Assembly (NCBI GenBank): GCA_016748015.1
Contig: JAAOMT010000617.1
Span: 876,635-940,634 of the forward strand
Origin: Geosiphon pyriformis
Lineage: Eukaryota; Glomeromycota; Glomeromycetes; Archaeosporales; Geosiphonaceae
Reading direction: 5' to 3'
DNA: 64,000 nucleotides
Of the stretch, positions 34,751-46,600 are shown piece by piece. A program made the translations under genes and the position numbers. Under the pieces are notes generated by a model. That model was given only the letters and a program-made list of their open reading frames with translations, had not been told where the DNA came from and searched no databases. The first letter of the stretch is position 1; each line of letters starts with the position of its first letter.

Positions 34751-36425
34751 ATGGCGGTCGAGAGAGGTAAACGTCTCAAAATTCGCTCAGTCTTGTTTCT
34801 TATAGGACAAGCTAAACAACTTTCTAAACCATTTGAAGCTCACCCCGGTGAAATAATTGCCGTCCGATGCTCTCCTATGGGAAATGTTGCAGTATCTGCG
34901 TCAATGGATGCTACCATTAAAATATGGTATTTCCAAAATATGGGCTCGAGCAAATAATGTCCAAGAATTTGGTGGAATAATTAATGGCCATTGATTCGCA
35001 TCAAAGGGATGCGCAAACAGGTGAATTTCAGCGGCAAATTGATACGGCACACGAACTGGGTGTGGTATGTGTTGACGTACACCCAACCGGATCAGGTACT
35101 TGTAGTAGCATTGGGTATCAATTCTATTCTTATAAAAACGTAATTTCAATTCTTTATTGTTTTAGTAATTGCTACCACTTCCGTCGAAACCGAAATAAAA
35201 ATATGGGATGCTGATGACTGCACTGAATTGATAAAGATACCTGCTAAAACGCGTAAGATATTGTAAATATTTTATTGAAGTTTTAATAGTGTATAATCAC
35301 TGAAAATTTATCTTACCTAAATTGCTTCTTTGAAATCAAGTACAGGCTTGGCATGGGCAGTTTTCACCCGATGGGCGTTTTTACGCATCCGGTAGCTTTG
35401 ATGGAAAAATTAATCTTTGGTCTACAGAAAAATACCTTGATGTTCCGATTAAATTTGATACTGGGACTAGGAAGTTTTGCCATTGCGTTCGATTTGTATC
35501 CTTTTTCAAAAGGAGTTTCCAACAAAATAATGCTTCTTTTCTCAAATCATTACGCTCAGATTTCTGCATTTCACTTGTGAACATTTGAAAAATTTCTTTG
35601 ATCAACTTTTATCCACATCTCATCATCCTAGAGTCCTGATGGTAAAGTAGTCGCCGTAGGGATTGAAACAGGACGCATATATGTATTTGACACGCAATCC
35701 GGAAAGCAAATTCATGCTCTTTCAGGTTTTTGCCTCTTTAAATTATAATTGCTAATGAAGAATATCCAAAACCTAATACAATGTTTTTGACATCTATTCG
35801 CGGAATCATCAAAGGCCACGGGAAATTGGTGCGATCGATAGATTTCACCAACGACTCCAAATTGCTAATATCTGGATCCGATGACCGAATGATCAATGTT
35901 TATGACATGTCTGTACTATATTAATTGGATACTCTTTATTATTAATGAAGAAATCTTCTTATTTATTTATTCAATATAGAAAACACGGCAATCGTATTGC
36001 TAATATGCCAGGACAAGATGGTTGGGTACTTACAGTATCTGCTGCAGGCAGTCAATCGACCCTTTTCGCCGCTGGGTAAGCTATATATTTGATTGCTTCA
36101 AAATGGAGGTTGGGTAGATAATTGAGGCTTTCTTAATGTAGCTTTCTTTTTAACGGTATTTAGGACAACTGAGGGTACTATTAAGCTGTGGGACATAGCT
36201 TCTCGAAAATGCGTTTGGTCATATGTGAACGCCCATCACGACTCGGTGAGTACTTTACCAACAATCGCATAGTTCTTGTGATTGATATTTTTCGAAATTA
36301 TTCTTGAACATTGGAAATCTTGATCACAGGTCTGGGAAATTTCATGGAACCCAGAGAGCGATAGTTTTGTTTCAGGATCTGATGACATGTGCCTAAAATG
36401 GTGGTCAAGATCTAGCGAGAAGTGA
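34751..36425 (+). CDS. Seven-bladed WD40 protein, Ski8/WDR61-like
   Basis: Exons inferred from frame: 34751-34926, 35007-35095, 35166-35252, 35341-35495, 35632-35725, 35815-35908, 35980-36075, 36164-36245, 36330-36425; 322 residues, or 309 if an in-frame 39-bp GTAAAC...ATAG segment (34767-34805) is also an intron. Seven WD repeats are visible: SASMDATIKIW, TSVETEIKIWD, SGSFDGKINLW, GIETGRIYVFD, SGSDDRMINVYD, AGTTEGTIKLWD and SGSDDMCLKWW. Order and length fit the Ski8/WDR61 family, a beta-propeller of the Ski (exosome cofactor) and PAF1 complexes. Two introns need acceptors AAAG (before 35007 and 35815) and one a GTCTGT donor. No broken frame. The family assignment is by pattern. Confidence 0.8.
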
Positions 36426-37099
36426 CTCGAGTTCATTTGAGATAGACTGGACAGATTTTACAGCTTGTTTTAATTAGCAAATAAAAAATGAATTTAATGA
36501 ACAAAATGATTATAATTATCTTTGGGATCAAGGTTTGTATACTTGTGATAAAAATAATTACAATGTTAAAATTCTAACTCGAGTTAGAAGCTATTGAATA
36601 TCAATTGATGAAAATCTAAATTAACTTAAAATTTAAATGATGTAACAATAAAATGGGTTGACGTGTATTTACAGTGTGGACAAAAAAAGCCGGGATTACG
36701 GAATTACTTATTACGCATGAATTAATGGTGCGAATAAAATGAATTTTTTATATTTGGGAGCTGAAAACCAGCCGATTTTATTGTGTGCCCACTATATCTG
36801 TGGACCCCATATGGCCGATGCTTGGAAGGACACTCCTTAGCTTCTGCCTGGACGTGTTAGAGCTTTGCTGTACTCCTTCAGTGTATATAATGCTAGCGAA
36901 GCCATTTACCAGAAAGCAGGACTTGATGTTATCTTATACTCATATGCCCACTATATTTCTGTGGATCACATATGGCCAATGCTTGCTGTATTTGAAAACC
37001 ATCTCCTTTTTCAAGGTAAAACATTATAAAAAATGGTCAATAATTGTTTCTCTCAGAAAATGTTATTTTAAACTTTGAGTTTTGCATAAAACAAATCTT
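36426..37099. other. Intergenic DNA with a 40-bp direct repeat
   Basis: Downstream of the WD40 gene. A near-identical 40-bp unit occurs at 36786-36825 and 36945-36985 (TGCCCACTATAT, CTGTGGA, CATATGGCC and ATGCTTG blocks). A 97-codon plus ORF (36785-37078) is just this repeat in translation, with both copies encoding MPTI-type peptides, so I do not call a gene. After 37080 the DNA becomes AT-decayed. Confidence 0.55.
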
Positions 37100-37956
37100 T
37101 CTTTATTTATTTTACATTTGATAAGACAAAAAATTAAGAATTTGCTTGAAAGAATAAAAAAAAAGACAAATTAACAGTTGAAATATAATTACATATTAAA
37201 TAACAGTAAATTAATTAAATAATGTGATTTTTTTAGGCTGAGTTTTGGTTAAGAAAATTATTACACAAAGAATTAATGAAAATTTAAAATTTAAATAATA
37301 AGTGAAAAGTTGTTATTGAAATAAGATTAATAAAAAAATTAGTATCTTGTAATTAATATTTTTTTTTTAAGATAATAAAATCAAATCAAGTACATAACTA
37401 TTTATAAATTATTAAAACAAATGAATGAATTAATTAACTGCAAATATTTTTTTTAATTATAATAAAAAAGCAAAAAAACATATTCTAACTTATAAAATAG
37501 TAATATTAATTATTATTATTATAATTTTTTTTAACAAGTAAGATCCAATTACTATCTAAAAGTTAAAAACAAACCAAGTATCTTAGTACTAAATATAGTT
37601 TATATGCTTTTTATATATAACCAGCTATTTAAACCAGTTTAGGCTATATTATATTAATATAACAAAAGAAAATTTATTTAAAAAATACATTTTTTGAATT
37701 ATATTAAACAAAATAAAACTACAAAAAATTAATTCAACCAGTTATTTAATTGTTTTTAAAGAATTAGTTTTAATATTAACAGATTTATAAATTCAAAATA
37801 ATATTAAATTAGAAAACATCTTATTCTTTATAACAATTTAATATATTAAACTACCAAATATATTAATATTCTTTATACAACATTTATTTTTTAATAAAAC
37901 CACTTTTTTTTCCAATTTATCAACAATTTTGCTAAAAATACTTAGATATATTATAA
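37100..37956 (-). pseudogene. LINE-beta relic, distal part
   Basis: AT-decayed. 37520-37900 aligns with 58550-58870 in the same orientation (the TTATATG..TTTTATATA and AGTTATTTAAACCAGTT blocks), showing two copies of one repeat. LINE alpha-1 inserted at 37956; the relic resumes at 44729. Confidence 0.5.
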
Positions 37957-38146
37957 TAAAAAAAATTTCTTTCTCTCTTTCGTCCAAAATTCCCAAAAAA
38001 GAGTCTAAAGTTTTTTTGAAAGAAGTTTTTTTACCATTCAGTACAATAAATCAAAACCATTTTTTGATTACGAGGCCACTGTTGGCTCTGTTATTGCTGT
38101 TATAAAAAAGGCTACCAAAGTTTCTGGTTCTGAGGGTGGTTTTAAG

Positions 38147-39901
38147 ATGGTTGCATCGAGAAAGAAAAGAAAGGGTGGTGTATTGGCAGAGAGTGTTAAT
38201 AATAGTGAGGTTGCTGATAAAGCTCTTGGTAATCATTTATGGGGTTCTAAGGTGGGTGACACTACTGAATCTGAGAGTATTGACATGGAGGAGGAGTGCT
38301 TGGTTGAGAAAACCAGTGTTGACTATGGTGAGAATGGTGCTTTTACAGGAGGGGATCCTGATTAAACGCCTAAGAGTTTGCATGTAAAGACCAAGAAGGT
38401 GTTAAGGAAGCCTCTGGATGTGATTGATTATGGTACTGTCAATGTAGACGATGACGTGTTGGATGGTTCCTTCTATCTCCCACCCCCTTTGCCTATTAAA
38501 CCATCCGTTCAAGTGCCTGTTTGCAAGTCCTTTGCTTTGGATATTGATCTCGTGGCTGTTGTTGAGAAATCATCTCAGGAGAAATTGAACTTTGTCAGAA
38601 AAATTTTCTCAGGTGTGAATAGTTTTGGGAGGGCCTCTGCTCCCTCAAAATTTGGTAGAATTATCTAGGCATCTTTCACTTCCAAAAAGGCGATGATGGC
38701 GGCTGCTCAATTGGCAAATGATTATGGTGTTGTGGTAAATACCGATCTTAAGTGCCCCATCAACAATCATATGAATCAGGCAATTGTGTTGAAAGAAATT
38801 TCTGTGGAAACTTCTATCAAAGCAGTACATACAGCCATTTCTGAATTTGGGCTTATTAAGTCGATCAAAATGCAGTTGGTGGGTCTATGGCAAAAGGCGA
38901 TTGTCGAATTGGAAGATCAAATTCAGGCTGATCTCTTGGTGGCTAAGTAGTCTGTCCTTATTGAGAAAGATGCAGTGTGTATGGCCCGGGCCGATGTTGA
39001 CAAACAAACATGGAATGCCAGAGATGAGTTCAGGGCTTTGCTTTACACTCTCTCTATGAGCATTACTGCTCATGATCTTTGGGACTTTATTGGTTCGGTT
39101 AGTGGGAAAACATGTGTTATTGAACGCAGCTCTATCAGTTATGTCCAGACACACTGTGCCACTGTGTGCTTCGATTCTGAGGGTAGCCTTATTTAGGCAA
39201 TGGCAAACACTCCTGTTATAAAAGGCATTAGTCTCCATTGGTCTCGTTTGACTGCTGCACTGTGCTCAATTCGCAGAAATTCTGGTCATACTTTTTTCAC
39301 TTGTCACACTGCTGGTGTGTTCTCAAGTTCTAAGAGCAAGAGAGCTCCTCTTTCAGCTCAGAATCAGCTTCGTCTGGCCAAGATATATGAAAAAAAATCT
39401 GCTCCTGTTTCCCACCCTTTGGCTTTTGGTGGATAAACCTGGGCCTCCGTGGTTGGTAAACCACTTCCATTAGTGTTATTTAGTGGTTCAGCTCAATTTG
39501 GTTCCATATCTTATGGTAAACCTCTCCTGACTGTTAGTGGTAAATTGGAAGACCATTTGAAGAATATTGAGAACAGTCTTGTCAGCCTCATGGAACAAAT
39601 TGGTGAGTTGGCTAAGAGGTTGAACTTATTCGTGCTGGCAGTTTCCCAGCCTAGCTCTGGATGTCAGCTGCCAGTGACCCCCCTATCACTGAATCAAGGG
39701 GAGGATATAGTGATGGGAGTGAGTTTGGATGTTGTTACTAGTGACAAAACTGCTGCCGTTACAGGTTCAACTGCCTCACCTGAGGTTGTGAAATTGGAAA
39801 ACATGTTAGAAGGTCTCTCTGCTTCGGTCATGAGCCTATCGGCGCACTTGGATGGTTTGGCTTTGGCAGATGGTGCTCTTCTTCTACCTCTTTCTCAATG
39901 A
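38147..39901 (+). pseudogene. LINE alpha-1 ORF1 (RNA-binding, Gag-like)
   Basis: One frame runs from ATG 38147 (MVASRKKRKGGVLAES) to TGA 39901, about 584 residues, broken only by five nonsense codons (near 38363, 38666, 38948, 39194, 39434) and no frameshift. Features: basic N-terminus; SFALDI/RKIFSG block; an RRM-like fold (IVLKEISVETSIKAV, AISEFGLIKSIKMQL, KAIVEL); and a zinc knuckle reduced to CSIRRNSGHTFFTC (second Cys is Arg). The C-terminus has heptad-like Leu spacing (LKNIENSLVSLMEQIGEL). Family role: nucleic-acid binding in the RNP. The stop overlaps the ORF2 start. Confidence 0.8.
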
Positions 39902-42900
39902 GTGATCTGGTGTGGAAAATTGCTATGTGTAATGTTTGTGGGTTGAACAATTCTGCAAAGCAAGATGATGTCATTCGTTGGCATAAGAATATGGGCAATT
40001 TAGTTTCTATTTTCACTGAGTCAAAGCTTAAAGGGAAAGTTTGTCCATGATTGGCCAACAAATTTGATGATATTTGGGTTTTTACTTCTGGTCTGGATTC
40101 TGGTTCTTCGGGTGCTGGGGTGTTAATCATCATGAATTCTTCTTTAGCAAAGCATGTCTACAAGATTTCTGAGGTGTCTGGCCAGCTCCTATCTATCAAA
40201 TTGTTGTTCAAAAATAAACTCTCAGTGTCTATTTTGGGGATCTATGCTGGTGTGTCAGCAGTAATTTAGTTTTCTTAGGCTGGTAAGATCAACTCTCTCA
40301 TTGCTAAAGCTGTTAATAAGTCCTCCTTTGTTATTCTTGGTGGTGATTTTAATGAGGATGGTTTACACAGAAGTGCCAGTTTCAAGAAATGTTCTGATTT
40401 GGGTTTGGTTAACTCTTTGGGGGGGAGCTCTTTTGTAAAAACACTTACTTGGTGCAATTCTCATGGTATTACTAAGACTATCGACTACATGTTTGTTTCT
40501 TCTAATTTGGTTGGTGTGGTGGTGGATTGTGGTGTGGATGGTGTTGAAAAATATTTTAATACCGATCACAAGGCTGTTTATGTTTTTGTGAGACTGGGTG
40601 GCCTGCTTGATGTTCAGCTAAACTCAATACGCAAACAGGCCAATAGGGATCGTTGAAAATATGATATCAAAAATGCCAGTAAGGTTAAGTAGTCGGAATT
40701 CAAGAATGCTACGGCTGCTAATGTTGTTATGTTCTTGGATGAGTTTGATGTGGCTAAACAGTTTTCCGATCTGGATGCTATGTGGGACATTGTTTGTAAG
40801 GTTGTGGTGCTTTCTGCTGGTGGGACATTCAAAAAAAAATGGTTCAAGGGTTATGATAGTGTTTTTAATAAGGTTTCATCCAGGTTTCATCGTCTGGAGC
40901 TGCTGGTGTCTAAGCTGGTTAGGAATTTTTGCTTAGTTTCTGGTGGGGATTTTGCTTTTTTGTTGGAAACATGGGATAAGCTTGATTCTTCTGGTGTGTC
41001 GGAGGTGAAGTCCCTGTTCCTTTCAGGTTCTGGTTTTGATCGCATTCATTCTATACTGGCCAAAGCAAGAAAGTTGTACTGTACTTCTAAGTTGTTGGAG
41101 TCTAAACGAGCTGAGGAATCTTCAATCAAGCAGGCTATTGGTAAGAGGATGGAAAGTTTTGAACTTGACAAAGATCATACCATTAGGAGTGTTTTGGAGT
41201 GTCCCTTTTGCAAGGTGGTCTTAGATCATCTGGTTGTGGGAGATAAGTTGGTTTTGGAGCCTGAATCTGTCAAATTAAAGGTAAATGAAATCATGGAAGG
41301 TTGGACTAGGAAGTGTTGGGTGATTGATGACATCTCGGATGATTGGTGCCTCCAATATTGGCCGCTGGAATATGTTTTTGATGGAGCTTTTTCTGGTGTC
41401 ATGTGTTCGATTGAGTATGATGAATTCCTTGAGGTGGTTTCTGATCTTTCAGATGGTAAAGTGGCTGGTTTGTCAGGTATTTCAAATGAGCTTTGGAAAC
41501 ATTGTAATAGATCGGTTTTAGATTTGTTGTTAGTGCTTTTGAACTTTTGTTTGTCTAGTGAATCAGTGTCCAGCCCTTGGAAGGAAGCATGGGTCTCAAT
41601 GATTCCCAAACCTTATGAGTGGGAAGGTGTTTTGATGAACACACGTCCTATTGCCTTAATCAAAACGGCTCGCAAGATTCTCTTCAAGATCCTTTCTGAC
41701 AGGATTTCTTTGGCATGCAGTACTTTTGATGTGCTTCGAAGGAACAATTTTTCAGTTCTTAAGGGCACGTCAACCCAGTTTCCTATTTTTGCAGTTGGTT
41801 CAGTGGTCGAGGATGCTTTGGAAAAAAACAGGGAGCTCTGACTGGTTCTACAGGACATACAAAAGGTGTATGACTCAGTTGGCTGGGAGCATCTCGAGAA
41901 GAGTTTGGTCAGGATTAAAGATGTGTAGCAAATTTGTTTGGTTTTTTAGTGGTATTCATGGGGATCGTATTAACTGAGTCATGCCTGATTTTGGATTGAC
42001 TAGTGGTTATTGTGTGCACAATGGTTTGGACCAGGGAGAGGTCTTTTCTTCTCTTCTCTGGTGCATATTTTATGATCCTCTTTTGTGCAAAGTCAAAAGA
42101 CAGGAGAGTGTATGTGGGTATAGGTTGAATTCTCACTTTGTTTCCAAGAATGGTCGTTCCAAATCCCAGACCAGGTTTTCTTCTTTTTTCACCACTAGTG
42201 CTTTTGTTGATGATACGATATGAGTTGGCAGTAGTCAGACAGCTACCCAACATATTCTTAATGTTGCTAGTGAATTTTTTTGTGTCAATGACATCTTTAT
42301 TAATAATGACAAAACAGTAGCCATTCTCATCAATAGCAGAGTTAGCAATCCCTCTCTTTCTATTAGTAGTTCGCCCATTTCTATTGCCAAAAAGGGAGAA
42401 TCTCACCGATATCTGGGCATTTTCATATTGACTGAGGGTCTTTCGAAGCCTAGCTTGATTAAGGCGCATTAAGACGTTTGTTTTTTCACCAATCTGGTGT
42501 TGAGGAAGGCAGTTTCAGATAAGCAGTTTTTGTATTTGGTGTCGACAGTTCTGTTTCCAATAGTCAGCTATAGAACTCAGTTCAGTTTTATTCCTGTTGG
42601 CGTGTGCAACAAGTAGAATGTTCTGATTTGTAAAGGCTTGAAGCTCAAATCTGGTTTGCTGCTTGATTTCCCTAATGATACAATTTATCACCCTTTGTTT
42701 TATAGTTTAAAGTCATTTTTTCAAGTTCAATCTAAGAGCAAGGTTGCTTCCCTTATCAGTTTTGTGAACTCTGGTGGTATCTTGGGTCATTTGTTTTCCC
42801 ACAGGTTTCATGACTTGTAAGTTTTGTGTTAGCATCCTGTTCATTTGTTGAGTTTTTCTGTTCATATTCGTGTTAGTGCATCTAATAACTTTCTGGCAGG

Positions 42901-44586
42901 CATGGTTCGTGTTCTTCTTGATTGCAATGTGTCTTTGGGTGGCTTTTTAGTTAGTTCTTTTTGATCTCATGGTGGAGTGCCTATGTCTGAGGTTCTGGGT
43001 GAGTTAAGGTTTCTCAGGTTTCTCCCTTCCTTTTGGTGGTATGATATTGCCTTTGTGGATCAACTTCGTGACCATCATGGTGCTGTTTTTAGTTGGTACA
43101 CTTTCAAGAGGTGGAAGAGATTGGACCCCTGTGGCCCAGTTCCTGAGTGGTTCAAGCTTTCTGTTTTGTTTCTCAATAGTGTGGGACCTTCTCATGCTTA
43201 GTCTTTAGTTTTGGGTGATGATGGGCCTTTGAACATTCTTAAGTCTGGTGATTTTGTGTCTGTTTGTGATCATCTTTTGGCGACCAGTGCTAGCAGCCTG
43301 TCAGTATATATGGATGGGTCCCTTAGTAATCTAGGCACAGTTGGCTGTAGAGCTGGTGCTGCTGTTTTTTTTGAGGACATTGGTTTGGGTTTGGGCATTA
43401 GTGTGTCGGGTTTGATGTTGTCTACTTTGGCAGAATTGCAGGCTGTTGCTTTGGCTATAGAGTGTGTTCCCTCATCAAGCTCTGTTTGTTTGTTCTCGGA
43501 TAGTCAATCGGCTTTGGATGCTTGCAGGTCAGAGTTAGGTCTGGTGTATCCCAATTATCATAATCAGTGTTGGGTTGAACATCATCATATTGTCAATGTG
43601 ATTCACAATAAGAAGTTGAGAGTTAGCTTTCACAAGGTAAAAGGTCATTCTGGTGTTTCGGGAAATGAGCATGCTGACGTGATTGCTGGTGCCGCTTCTC
43701 TCTCCAATTGGTATCTTCTCCCTTGCTTAAGTAAGCATTTCTTGTCAGCTGATGGTGGTATTGTTTCTGGAAATTTGAGGCATTTTGTACATGATATTTA
43801 TTGTTCTATTTGTCATACACAGTAGGAGGTTGGTTCTGGTTCTGGGGTTTTGGTGGGCAGCTTGTCTTCTGAGGTTGATTGGCCCTGCTCATCATTGGTA
43901 TGACATCCTGATTTGCACATGGCAGCAGGTTTCACCAGCAGGTCTATGTCCAGTGTGTGTACTTACTTTATGAAGTCTTTACACCATTGGCTGCCAGTTG
44001 CTGTTCAAAAATGCCTCTATGATAGACATTATCCTAGCATGTTGTGCTTGTATTGGGTGAAGTGAAGGTGTCGGATCATGTGTTCTCTTACAAGGTTGAC
44101 AAGTCTGTTAGACATCAGTTGTTGGAGTCTCATGTAGGGTTCTGGAAGGCAATTTCTAGTTCTTCTCATTCTTCTTCGGGTATATTGCAGCTGTTATCTT
44201 CTGGTGTTTCTGATTTTTCTGTGTCCATGGCTTTTTTTAAGGACTTTGTTTTCAATGGTTGGTTTTGCAAGGCTGTTTCCGTCTTTCACAACCCCAAGAT
44301 TGCTGTTTTGGAGATTGTCGAGTTTGTGTGCTCTCTTGGTCTTGCTTTCAGGGAGGAAGTTTGGTCAGTCTGTGCTAAGCATCATGCATATATGGAGAAG
44401 AATAGACTGATTCCGCTAGATGGTTCTGCCGGCATCTCAGTTCATGGTTTGGCTTTGAGGTTCTCTGCTGGGGTAGTTAGGTTACTTGGTATTGCTAATG
44501 TTTTAGGTGTTCATTTTGGTTTTTGCAAGTCTTGCTTGTTCTTTTTGGATATAGGTGATTTGGTGTTGGTTCATATAACTGCATAG
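39898..44586 (+). pseudogene. LINE alpha-1 ORF2 (APE endonuclease, RT, RNase H)
   Basis: ATG 39898 overlaps the ORF1 stop (ATGA). The APE endonuclease at 39.9-40.7 kb has IAMCNVCGLN, FTESKL, ILGGDFNED and TIDYMFVSSN. The RT at 40729-42600 includes a 370-codon open piece with IPKPYEWEGV and RPIALIKTARKILFKIL, then GLDQGEVFSSLLW and AFVDDTI (the FxDD box is intact). RNase H at 43211-43825 has VYMDGSLSNLG, ELQAVALAIE, LFSDSQSALDA and KVKGHSGVSGNEHADV. A C-terminal part (44044-44586) follows. A one-base insertion near 41917 and another shift near 43.9 kb, plus several stops (40048, 40267, 40656, 41839), inactivate it. Confidence 0.85.
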
Positions 44587-44728
44587 TGTTGTTCTGATTG
44601 GCCTAAGTGGCTGGTTGCGTGTAGATAGTGCATGATTCACACCTAGTTTAGATTGATTCCTTGATGTATAGTGCTAGGTTGTGTTTGGACCTCACTCGTA
44701 AAATAAAATAAAAATATATATATTATAA

Positions 44729-46400
44729 GTTTATTAATTTTAAGACTAAAAATACTGTTTAAAACAAGATTATTCTTAACAAATTATTTAAATACAGTTA
44801 CCAAAAAACTAACAAACCCAACAATAAATCCAACCAAAATGGTTAACTTGGTCAAATCAAACTTTAAAAAAACTAATTAAGAAAAAACCAGTAATTACAA
44901 AAAAAGATACAAAAACAACCAAAAAAAATATTTAAAAAAACAAACAAAAGCAAAAGTTTAACATAAAACTTAAAGCTTACAAAACAAAATGTAAACATCT
45001 TAAAAATTTTGAGAAAAAAAAATAGAAACATCTTATAATCCATAGCCAAATGGCTTATTTTCTAATATTTAAAACAAGCTAATAGCCAGAAATTTTTTAT
45101 TAAATGTAATACTTTCTTAATGTACTAGTTTTAATTACTATAATATTTAAGTCTATTTAAAAACTAAATATAATTAGTACAAAATATAAATAACAATCAA
45201 AATCAGAAAAATGAAAAATAAAACAGAATTGACTACTAACTTGTAAAATTATATTACTGATTTTAAAGACAGTACAGCCAAAAAAAAGATTTATCAACTT
45301 GGTTTTGAACCTATTTTAAGACAAAATAGTCTTATTTTAATTAATTAAAAAAAAATTTTAATACTATCTTTGTCCAATAGAACTAACCAATAATTTAAAA
45401 CAAACACAATAGCATCCAGCTTTTTAGAATAAACAATTATGTATCACTAAATACCAGCAAGTTTTAGTATAACACAGACAATCTTATTAAATACATTAAG
45501 TATTGTCTTAATATTAGCAGCAAATATATCCAAAAGCATATTATACAACATAATACCAGCAAAAAGAGAATCAGATTCAGAAACTATTAAAGATTTAGCA
45601 ATTTTAAAAATAGCCAAATAAACAAAACTTGTAAGTTTGATCAAAAATACAGTTTTTAGAGATTTTTAAAAAGCAAATTCCATGCAAAAAAGCTTTATAT
45701 TGTCTTTTAATACTAATATTGTGTCCAAAAAATTATGTATAGACTGAAAAACAGTTTTAATATGAATTAATTTAATCTTAAAAATAACATTAAACACTAA
45801 AATAGAAACTATTTATTTAGTAAATCTTTAATAACTAGATATAGTTTCTTAAGCACTACTAGTAACAATACCAAAAACTAGTAAAAAAAAATTCAGTTTT
45901 TATTTGATCAGTTCAGTTTTTAAAAACAAATAATTTAATAAAAAACTGTTATTTTACTTTTAAAACCAATAATAATTTGTTAAAAAATATCATATTTAGT
46001 AATACAACCAATAATTAATCTTGGTCTATCTTAAATAATAGATTAAATAATATAATAAAGATTTTATATAAGATTTTATTAAGAATTACAAAAAAAATTG
46101 GTGTAACAATAGCAGAAATAAATAACTGTTCTCATTTTTTAAGTTTTTGGTTTTTTTAACTATTTTTTTTAAAGAAATAGTATTAGAAACTTTAAGTCTA
46201 AAAACTATAAAAAAAAAGATTAACTTGTTAACTAATTTATTATTAAAAACTTTTAAGATTTTAAAAAAGATAGAAATAATATTAAGACTAATTCAAATAT
46301 ATCTCTTTAAAAAAACTTTGACTAATAAAAAACTAGTTAAAAATAAAAAAAATGCTTTAGTGATTACCAAAAGTAACTTTTTATTATTATTAGTAGAGTT
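44729..46400 (-). pseudogene. LINE-beta ORF1 relic
   Basis: AT-decayed minus-strand coding DNA homologous to 58.9-60.0 kb. The open piece 45447-45644 reads KIAKSLIVSESDS and FAANIKTILNVFNKIVCVILKLAGI. Its spacing matches the RRM-like segment AAVSEFGKIESIKIQLIGLWQ of LINE alpha-2 ORF1. Downstream, a degenerate zinc knuckle ACFKY..SHLAMDYK lies at about 45025-45075. It is a LINE ORF1 of a different family from alpha. The right edge abuts the hAT element. Confidence 0.55.
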
Positions 46401-46404
46401 ATAA

Positions 46405-46600
46405 TGTTTGGTCTAATTTGGTTTAAGTTTAATTAAACTATTGAACTAAACTGAACTCAAATAAAAGATTTGGCAAAATTTTAAATTCAAACTTGAATTA
46501 AACTTAAAATTATTAAACTTAAATCAAATCCAAACACATACAACAAGTCTGGTTTAAGTTTAGTTTGAAGTTTATAAACATGTTCAAATTTAACTATTAA
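46405..46600 (+). repeat. Left terminal inverted repeat of the hAT element
   Basis: Contains TTTGGTTTAAGTTTAATT, GAACTAAACTGAAC, CAAACTTGAATTAAACTT and GGTTTAAGTTTAG-type subterminal repeats, mirrored at 50285-50485. Confidence 0.65.

Larger units (their letters stand above)
37957..44717 (+). mobile_element. LINE alpha-1, non-LTR retrotransposon (APE-RT-RNase H)
   Basis: 6.8 kb with a pyrimidine-rich 5' end shared with LINE alpha-2 (TTTCTTTCTCTC, AAAATTCCCAAAAAAGAG), ORF1, overlapping ORF2, and an A-rich tail (AAAATAAAATAAAAATA). The 11-bp direct repeat ATATATTATAA flanks it at 37946-37956 and 44718-44728. It interrupts a LINE-beta relic that is continuous at 58.5-60 kb. The domain set (zinc-knuckle ORF1; APE, RT, RNase H in ORF2) is that of the I/Tad1-like group of fungal LINEs. 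Nonsense codons and frameshifts make it defective. Confidence 0.88.

Noticed and set aside
36785-37078. 97-codon plus ORF as a host gene
   Set aside because: Built from two copies of a 40-bp direct repeat, not spliced, no recognisable domain.
38147-39901. UAG/UAA read as glutamine (alternative nuclear code), because stops in LINE alpha-1 ORF1 fall at plausible Gln positions
   Set aside because: The host genes have no internal stops and use TAA, TAG and TGA normally; LINE alpha-2 and other copies have sense codons at these places; stops come with many other C-to-T/G-to-A changes.
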